The notes beneath the pieces are model-generated. The model was not told the origin of the DNA. It made no database searches and saw nothing but the letters and a program-made list of their open reading frames with translations. From Pseudomonas sp. B33.4 (lineage in GTDB: Bacteria > Pseudomonadota > Gammaproteobacteria > Pseudomonadales > Pseudomonadaceae), in contig NZ_CP140706.1 in NCBI RefSeq assembly GCF_034555375.1, positions 6,520,001 to 6,584,000 on the forward strand: 64,000 bases of DNA, written 5' to 3'. Of this stretch, positions 57,520-64,000 are shown piece by piece; the stretch's first letter is position 1; each line of letters starts with the position of its first letter. The position numbers and the translations under genes were made by a program.

Positions 57520-58056
57520 TCAAGATTTCAATGCTTCGGCAAGTTTCGCGATTTTGCCGCGAATCGAGCCATCGATAACCAGGTCGCCGGCGCGGATAAC
57601 GACACCACCTATAAGGGCAGCATCCTCCGCAACTTGCAGGCGCACTTCCCGGTTGAGTCGTGCACTGAGAACCTTGGCGAGTTTGTCTTGCTGTTCTTGG
57701 TTCAATGCAAAAGCACTGGTCACTTCAACGTCTACCGACTTCTCTTGTTCGGCCTTGTACAGGTCGAAAAGAGCGGCAATCTCCGGCAGAAGCGGGAGAC
57801 GGTCGTTTTCGGCAACGACATTGATGAAGTTCTGTGCCTTGGCATCAAACTTGTCGCCGCACACGTCAATAAACGTGGCGGCCTTTTCTGCGCTCGTCAG
57901 TCGCGGGGCCTTGAGCACGCGCTGCATGGTGTCATCTTGTGACACCGCTGCAGCCAGGCCGAGCATGGCTGACCAATTGGCCAGTTGCTGGTGGGCCTGA
58001 GCGTGCTCGAAGGCCGCCTTAGCGTAAGGTCGGGCCAACGTGGTCAGTTCTGCCAT
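57520..58056 (-). CDS. atpH: F1Fo ATP synthase subunit delta
   Basis: Peripheral-stalk subunit of 178 residues that joins F1 to the b dimer. It shows the family start [14 protein letters not shown], a helical N-terminal domain (1-105) and the C-terminal [27 protein letters not shown] segment (here [12 protein letters not shown]). Confidence 0.96.
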   Translation of the reverse strand: MAELTTLARPYAKAAFEHAQAHQQLANWSAMLGLAAAVSQDDTMQRVLKAPRLTSAEKAATFIDVCGDKFDAKAQNFINVVAENDRLPLLPEIAALFDLYKAEQEKSVDVEVTSAFALNQEQQDKLAKVLSARLNREVRLQVAEDAALIGGVVIRAGDLVIDGSIRGKIAKLAEALKS

Positions 58057-58068
58057 GATCGCCCTCGC

Positions 58069-58539
58069 TTAGATTTCAGCAGCCAGTTGGTTAACCAGCT
58101 CTGCGTGCGCGTTTTGATCGATTGTGGCACCCAGGATCTTCTCGGCGCCGCCGACAGCCAGCAAACCCACTTGGGCGCGCAGCTTGTCTTTGACACTGTT
58201 CAGTTCCTGTTCGATCTCGGCTTGAGCCTGAACCTTCACACGGTCAGCATCGACACGGGCCTTTTCAACGGCCTCTTCGACAATCTGGTTACCGCGTTTC
58301 TTGGCTTGCTCGATGATTTCAGCTGCCTGAGCTTTCGCTTCGCGCAGTTGCTGACCCGCTTTTTCTTGGGCCAACTCCAGGTCGCGAGCTGCACGGCTGG
58401 CAGCGTCCAGACCATCAGCGATCTTCTTTTGACGTTCGTGCAGAGCAGCGATGACCGGAGGCCATACATACTTCATGCAGAACAGTACAAAAATCAGGAA
58501 CGCAACGGACTGGCCAATCAGGGTCGCATTAATGTTCAC
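58069..58539 (-). CDS. atpF: F1Fo ATP synthase subunit b
   Basis: Stator subunit of 156 residues with one N-terminal membrane helix (about 5-26; [24 protein letters not shown]) and a long Ala/Glu/Lys-rich coiled coil (about 30-140) that dimerises. Normal length. Confidence 0.97.
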   Translation of the reverse strand: MNINATLIGQSVAFLIFVLFCMKYVWPPVIAALHERQKKIADGLDAASRAARDLELAQEKAGQQLREAKAQAAEIIEQAKKRGNQIVEEAVEKARVDADRVKVQAQAEIEQELNSVKDKLRAQVGLLAVGGAEKILGATIDQNAHAELVNQLAAEI

Positions 58540-58598
58540 GCCAACACCTCGCAGTTACGTTGTCCATCACATCAAATTACTCGGAAGAATCCGGGTAA

Positions 58599-58871
<273 letters not shown>

Positions 58872-58989
58872 TTACGTCGTATGGTTTAGGTTTTTTAGAT
58901 TAAAGCGGTAAAACAAATCGTTTCAGGTGCCCTGTGAAGAGCCCCTTCCCGTTTGACCGGGAAGGACATCAGACTAGTCGAGACTGGCC

Positions 58990-60283
<1,294 letters not shown>

Positions 60284-60357
60284 CACTATTGCTCTCCAAT
60301 GGTCGGCTGCCAGAATTCAATAACTTGGCATAATTTGTGCCGACAAAATGCGCGCAG

Positions 60358-60386
60358 AGTATAGGGGCGGTTCTGCCCCTATTCAA
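60358..60386 (-). promoter_or_regulatory. Predicted sigma-70 promoter of the atp operon
   Basis: On the minus strand TTGAAT (60381-60386) and TATACT (60358-60363) are 17 bases apart, a near-consensus promoter 75 bases upstream of atpI. The spacer holds most of the inverted repeat ATAGGGGC-N6-GCCCCTAT. Confidence 0.8.
60361..60382. repeat. Inverted repeat within the atp promoter, possible parB terminator or operator
   Basis: ATAGGGGC (60361-60368) and GCCCCTAT (60375-60382) form a perfect 8-bp stem with a six-base loop. It lies 50 bases after the parB stop but lacks a T run, so termination is doubtful. Its position between -35 and -10 could equally make it an operator. Confidence 0.5.
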
Positions 60387-60431
60387 CTGTCAGGTAGTGA
60401 TTTCCGACTGCGCGCTACATGAGGAAATGTT

Positions 60432-61304
60432 TCAGCGGATGTGTGCGAGCACACCTTGAAGCTCATCGAGGGAGTTATAACCGATCACCAACTGACCCTT
60501 TCCCTTCTTGCCATGGCGAATCTGCACCGCAGAGCCTAGGCGCTCGGCCAGACGCTGTTCGAGACGGGCGATATCCGGGTCGGGTTTGGTCGCTTCCAAA
60601 GGCTCCGGTTTGCCACTCAACCACTGGCGAACCAGTGCCTCAGTTTGGCGCACGGTGAGGCCGCGTGCGACAACATGTCGCGCCCCTTCCACCTGCTGAT
60701 TGTCCGGCAGACCGAGCAAAGCACGGGCATGACCCATTTCCAGGTCGCCGTGGGACAGCATGGTCTTGATGACTTCCGGCAGTGCAATAAGCCGCAAAAG
60801 GTTAGCCACAGTGACGCGGGACTTACCCACAGCCTCGGCAACCTGCTGCTGAGTGAGCTGGAATTCCTGCTGCAAACGCTGCAGGGCCACCGCTTCCTCG
60901 ATCGGGTTGAGGTCTTCGCGCTGGATGTTCTCGATCAGCGCAATGGCGATTGCAGTTTCATCCGGCACATCGCGGACCATCGCCGGGATGGTTTCCTGCC
61001 CGGCTTGCTGACTCGCACGCCAGCGACGTTCACCGGCGATGATCTCGAAGCGGCCACCGCCAATAGGGCGCACCACGATCGGCTGCATCACGCCTTGGGC
61101 CTTGATCGACGCCGCCAGTTCTTCCAGCGCCTGCGGATCCATGTCCCGGCGCGGCTGGTATTTGCCGCGCTGCAGCAGGTCCAGCGGCAAGTGCTGCAAT
61201 TCACGGGTGTCAGCTTGCGCGGCTTGTTCTTCCAGCGCGCTGACGGTTGGACCACTCAGCAGTGCATCCAGTCCACGTCCGAGACCTCGTTTCTTGACGG
61301 CCAT
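60432..61304 (-). CDS. parB: Chromosome partition protein ParB
   Basis: CTP-dependent DNA clamp that loads at parS and spreads, directing origin segregation with ParA. The 290-residue protein has the N-terminal ParA-contact helix (KKRGLGRGLDALLS), the CTP-binding domain with GERRWRA (91-97), a helix-turn-helix for parS (about 145-170; LTQQQVAEAVGKSRVTVANLLRL) and a C-terminal dimer domain. It is 9 bases after parA. Three parS-like sites occur in this window, 39 to 54 kb away. Confidence 0.96.
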   Translation of the reverse strand: MAVKKRGLGRGLDALLSGPTVSALEEQAAQADTRELQHLPLDLLQRGKYQPRRDMDPQALEELAASIKAQGVMQPIVVRPIGGGRFEIIAGERRWRASQQAGQETIPAMVRDVPDETAIAIALIENIQREDLNPIEEAVALQRLQQEFQLTQQQVAEAVGKSRVTVANLLRLIALPEVIKTMLSHGDLEMGHARALLGLPDNQQVEGARHVVARGLTVRQTEALVRQWLSGKPEPLEATKPDPDIARLEQRLAERLGSAVQIRHGKKGKGQLVIGYNSLDELQGVLAHIR

Positions 61305-61313
61305 GGGGATTCC

Positions 61314-62111
61314 TTAAGTTGCCTGAGCGGCGGCGATGCGTGAGTTTTTGCGCTGACGACGAACCATCTCGCCTGCCAGGGCCAGATAAGCCAGGGCGCC
61401 GCGCGATTGCTTGTCGTAGGCCAGCGCCGGCATGCCGTAGCTTGGCGCTTCGGCCAGACGGATGTTGCGCGGGATCACCGTGTCGTAGAGCTGCTCGCCG
61501 AAGTGTTCCTTGAGCTGCGCCGAAACGTCGTTCATCAGGCTCAGGCGCGGATCGTACATCGTCCGCAGCAGGCCTTCGACTTTCAGGTTTGGGTTCAGCA
61601 GTTCAGCGATGCGTTTGATGTTATCCACAAGGTCGCTCAAGCCTTCGAGCGCGAAGTACTCGCACTGCATGGGGATAATTACCCCATCGGCGGCGACCAA
61701 TGCGTTCAGCGTAAGCATCGACAGCGACGGCGGGCAGTCGATCAGAATGTAATCGTAATTTTCACGGATCGGCGCAAGCGCGCTGCGCAGACGGCTTTCC
61801 TTCATCTGCATTTCCAGCAGCACCACTTCGGCCGCCGTCAAGTCGCGGTTGGCCGGCAGCAGTTGGTAACCGCCGTGCTCGGAATAGTGCATGGCCTGGG
61901 CCAGATCGCATTCGCCGATCAGCAGGTCGTAGACCGAGTTTTCCAGGCCGTGTTTATCCACACCGCTACCCATGGTGGCGTTGCCCTGTGGATCGAGATC
62001 GATCAATAGCACCCGGCGCTTGGTCGCGACCAGGGATGCTGCGAGGTTGATGCAGGTGGTGGTCTTGCCCACACCACCCTTTTGGTTCGCTATCGCGAAT
62101 ACCTTAGCCAT
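61314..62111 (-). CDS. parA: Chromosome partition ATPase ParA (Soj)
   Basis: Walker-type ATPase of 265 residues that forms the nucleoid gradient moving ParB-parS complexes. Deviant Walker A KGGVGKTT (11-18), DLDPQGNAT and the IDCPPSLSMLTLNAL region are intact. ATG 62111 (MAKVFAIANQ) matches homologues; the longer frame starts with TTG. It follows rsmG by 18 bases in the mnmG-rsmG-parA-parB operon. Confidence 0.96.
   Translation of the reverse strand: MAKVFAIANQKGGVGKTTTCINLAASLVATKRRVLLIDLDPQGNATMGSGVDKHGLENSVYDLLIGECDLAQAMHYSEHGGYQLLPANRDLTAAEVVLLEMQMKESRLRSALAPIRENYDYILIDCPPSLSMLTLNALVAADGVIIPMQCEYFALEGLSDLVDNIKRIAELLNPNLKVEGLLRTMYDPRLSLMNDVSAQLKEHFGEQLYDTVIPRNIRLAEAPSYGMPALAYDKQSRGALAYLALAGEMVRRQRKNSRIAAAQAT
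61621..61629 (+). other. DnaA box (inside parA)
   Basis: Perfect 9-mer TTATCCACA. Confidence 0.5.
61954..61962 (+). other. DnaA box (inside parA)
   Basis: Perfect 9-mer TTATCCACA. Confidence 0.5.
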
Positions 62112-62129
62112 TCTTGCTTGTGTTCCCAA

Positions 62130-62774
62130 TCATGCCGTGCGGCGCAGTATCAGCAGATGGCGTTGGCCTTGGCAACCGGGTACGGCCAGGGCGTGTTCGC
62201 TATCGAGTTTGAAGTCTGCCGGCAATGCTACCAGCTCATCGGCCGGATGAACGCCCTTCATTGCCAGCCAGCGTGTATCTGCATCGCCCAAGTGGCGAGT
62301 CCAGTTGGTGAAGTTCTCCATGCTGCTGAACGCCCGGGAAATGATCCCGTTGAACGGTTGCGCAGGCTGGAAGGCTTCGACACGACTGTGGATAACTTGC
62401 AGGTTATCCAGTTTGAGTTCGAGTTTGACCTGGGTCAGGAAGCGGGTTTTCTTGCCGTTGCTGTCCAGACAGGTCACTTGCGAATCCGGATACAGAATCG
62501 CCAACGGGATCCCCGGCATACCGCCGCCACTGCCGACGTCGAGCCAGCGACCGTTTTCGATGAACGACATCACGCTCAGACTATCGAGCAAGTGCCGCGA
62601 AACCATTTCGTCCGGATCGCGCACGGCAGTCAGGTTGTAGGCCTGGTTCCATTTGATCAACAGGGCCAGATAACCCAGCAGCAATTCGTGCTGGGTTTCA
62701 GTGAGATGGACACCGAGCTCGCGGGCTCCTGTGGATAACTCTTCGGCGTGTTGCGAAGTGACCTTAGAACTCAA
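62130..62774 (-). CDS. rsmG: 16S rRNA (guanine-527-N7) methyltransferase RsmG
   Basis: SAM-dependent methyltransferase of 214 residues that modifies G527 of 16S rRNA. The motif [16 protein letters not shown] (78-92), the [22 protein letters not shown]-terminal signature and the [11 protein letters not shown] segment identify it. It overlaps the mnmG stop by four bases (ATGA). Confidence 0.95.
   Translation of the reverse strand: MSSKVTSQHAEELSTGARELGVHLTETQHELLLGYLALLIKWNQAYNLTAVRDPDEMVSRHLLDSLSVMSFIENGRWLDVGSGGGMPGIPLAILYPDSQVTCLDSNGKKTRFLTQVKLELKLDNLQVIHSRVEAFQPAQPFNGIISRAFSSMENFTNWTRHLGDADTRWLAMKGVHPADELVALPADFKLDSEHALAVPGCQGQRHLLILRRTA
62387..62395 (-). other. DnaA box (inside rsmG)
   Basis: Perfect 9-mer TGTGGATAA. 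Confidence 0.5.
62730..62738 (-). other. DnaA box (inside rsmG)
   Basis: Perfect 9-mer TGTGGATAA. Confidence 0.5.
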
Positions 62775-64000
62775 GCGCTTTGCTCCAACTGACGGCCCGC
62801 GCCGCGTTTTTTCAAATGAATCATCAACAGCGAAATCGCTGCCGGGGTCACACCCGGGATCCGCGAAGCCTGGCCCAGCGTCTCAGGTCGAGTCGCGCCG
62901 AGCTTGCTCTGGATCTCCTTGGAGAGACCGGAAATGTTGGTGTAATCGATATCCACAGGCAATTTCGTGCCTTCACTGGCGCGCAGACGGGCGATTTCGT
63001 CCTGTTGACGATCAATGTAACCGGCGTATTTGGTCTTGATTTCAACCTGTTCGGCGACCTGTGGATCTTCGGCGCCGTTACCGGTCACTTCGACCAGACC
63101 AGCGTAGTCGATTTCCGGGCGACTCAAGAGGTTGAGCAAGTTGTATTCGTGAGTCAGCGGCGTGCCGAATTTTTCGGCAATCGCATCGCCCTGCTGCGTG
63201 TTCGGGCGAACCCACGTGCTTTTCAGGCGCTGTTCTTCGAGTTCGATGCTTTCGCGTTTCTTGCAGAAGGCCGCCCAACGGGCGTCATCGACCAGACCGA
63301 GTTCGCGACCTTTTTCGGTCAGACGCAAGTCGGCGTTGTCCTCGCGCAGGATCAGGCGGTACTCGGCACGGGAAGTGAACATGCGGTACGGCTCTTGGGT
63401 ACCGAGGGTGATCAGGTCGTCGACCAACACGCCGATGTACGCTTCATCGCGACGCGGACACCAGGCTTCTTTGCCCTTGGCGCGCAGTGCCGCGTTGGCC
63501 CCGGCGAGCAAACCCTGGGCGCCGGCTTCTTCGTAACCGGTGGTGCCGTTGATTTGCCCGGCGAAAAACAGACCGCCGATGACTTTGGTCTCGAGGCTGT
63601 ATTTCAAATCACGCGGATCAAAGTAGTCGTACTCGATGGCATAACCCGGACGCACGATGTGCGCGTTTTCCATGCCGCGAATCGATTGCACGATCTGCAA
63701 TTGCACGTCGAACGGCAAGCTTGTGGATATCCCGTTCGGATACAGCTCGTGGGTGGTCAAACCTTCCGGTTCGATAAACACCTGATGGCTTTCCTTGTCG
63801 GCGAAGCGGTGGATCTTGTCTTCGATCGACGGGCAATAGCGCGGGCCGATGCCCTCGATTTCACCGGCAGCGGAATACATCGGCGAACGATCGAGGTTCG
63901 CCGCGATGATTTCGTGAGTGCGGGCGTTGGTGTGAGTAATCCAGCAGCTGACCTGGCGTGGATGCTGTTCTTTGTTGCCCATGAACGACATCACCGGGAT
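62771..64000 (-). CDS. mnmG: tRNA uridine 5-carboxymethylaminomethyl modification enzyme MnmG (3' part)
   Basis: The C-terminal 409 codons of about 630 are present; the 5' end lies beyond base 64000. MnmG (GidA) is the FAD partner of MnmE and modifies the wobble U34 of certain tRNAs. Visible segments include the catalytic-region [42 protein letters not shown] (FAD-binding), [20 protein letters not shown] and the C-terminal helical domain ending [10 protein letters not shown]. The first in-window GTG/ATG codons near 63990 are internal, since the frame stays open to the edge. It is the first visible gene of the operon leading into rsmG-parA-parB. Confidence 0.96.
   Translation of the reverse strand: MPVMSFMGNKEQHPRQVSCWITHTNARTHEIIAANLDRSPMYSAAGEIEGIGPRYCPSIEDKIHRFADKESHQVFIEPEGLTTHELYPNGISTSLPFDVQLQIVQSIRGMENAHIVRPGYAIEYDYFDPRDLKYSLETKVIGGLFFAGQINGTTGYEEAGAQGLLAGANAALRAKGKEAWCPRRDEAYIGVLVDDLITLGTQEPYRMFTSRAEYRLILREDNADLRLTEKGRELGLVDDARWAAFCKKRESIELEEQRLKSTWVRPNTQQGDAIAEKFGTPLTHEYNLLNLLSRPEIDYAGLVEVTGNGAEDPQVAEQVEIKTKYAGYIDRQQDEIARLRASEGTKLPVDIDYTNISGLSKEIQSKLGATRPETLGQASRIPGVTPAAISLLMIHLKKRGAGRQLEQSA

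Noticed and set aside
55891..57942. 683-codon open frame on the plus strand across atpA and atpH
   Set aside because: It is fully antisense to well-conserved ATP synthase genes and arises from their strong codon bias; no domain or ribosome-binding site supports it.

Overview
The window is an ordinary-looking chromosome segment of a fluorescent Pseudomonas (P. fluorescens group). The evidence is gene content and order matching the P. aeruginosa PAO1 neighbourhoods around PA5516-5518 (pdxY/thioesterase/antiporter), PA5532-5541 (zinc-starvation island), PA2435-2439 (hmtA operon), PA5450-5458 (A-band LPS) and PA5549-5565 (glmS-atp-parAB-rsmG-mnmG), plus two Pseudomonas REP families used as intergenic terminators. 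The right edge (mnmG, rsmG, parA, parB, atp) is the classical left flank of oriC, which should lie a few kb beyond base 64000. I see no phage, IS element, integron, CRISPR array, tRNA or rRNA.

Layout. 1-2.5 kb: 5' end of a cation/proton antiporter, acyl-CoA thioesterase, pdxY, a DUF3301 protein. 2.5-12.8 kb: a zinc-starvation island with two COG0523 metallochaperone GTPases, DUF1826, small secreted proteins, an N-acetylmuramoyl-L-alanine amidase, folE2, a metal ABC importer (ATPase, permease, binding protein), a gamma-class carbonic anhydrase-like protein and a second dihydroorotase. 12.9-16.3 kb: DUF3617 protein, cardiolipin synthase, cyclopropane fatty acid synthase. 16.3-18.3 kb: a three-gene bufferin-type RiPP operon (DUF2282 precursor, DUF692/MNIO enzyme, DUF2063 partner). 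18.4-24.3 kb: hmtA P-type ATPase preceded by three SPFH (HflK/HflC-like) membrane proteins, one with an extremely His-rich tail. 24.5-30.6 kb: lpd3, an Lrp regulator, a LysE exporter and an uncharacterised two-gene envelope operon. 30.7-45 kb: two divergent LPS operons, the A-band (D-rhamnan) synthesis and export operon rmd-gmd-wbpW-wzm-wzt-wbpX-wbpY-wbpZ and an accessory operon of two glycosyltransferases, a methyltransferase and an acyltransferase. 45-48.9 kb: a fused flavin/2Fe-2S oxidoreductase, a GST and a LysR regulator. 48.9-64 kb: glmS, glmR, glmU, the complete F1Fo ATP synthase operon, parB, parA, rsmG and the 3' part of mnmG.

The main theme is zinc and copper economy. Three 13-bp palindromes of the form GTTA-N5-TAAC sit in front of zigA, between amiA and folE2, and in front of the SPFH-hmtA operon. 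They look like Zur operators and tie the 5-12 kb island to the 18-24 kb operon. Under zinc starvation these genes would supply uptake (ABC importer, HmtA), chaperones (COG0523) and zinc-sparing or backup enzymes (FolE2, second dihydroorotase, gamma-CA, amidase). The bufferin operon lies immediately downstream of hmtA. Superimposed on this is chromosome-maintenance information: three parS-like sites (7112, 8021, 21313) all fall inside coding sequences of putative Zur-regulated genes, and at least eleven perfect 9-bp DnaA boxes lie between 44 and 63 kb. All assignments come from reading the sequence and family knowledge; no database search was run.
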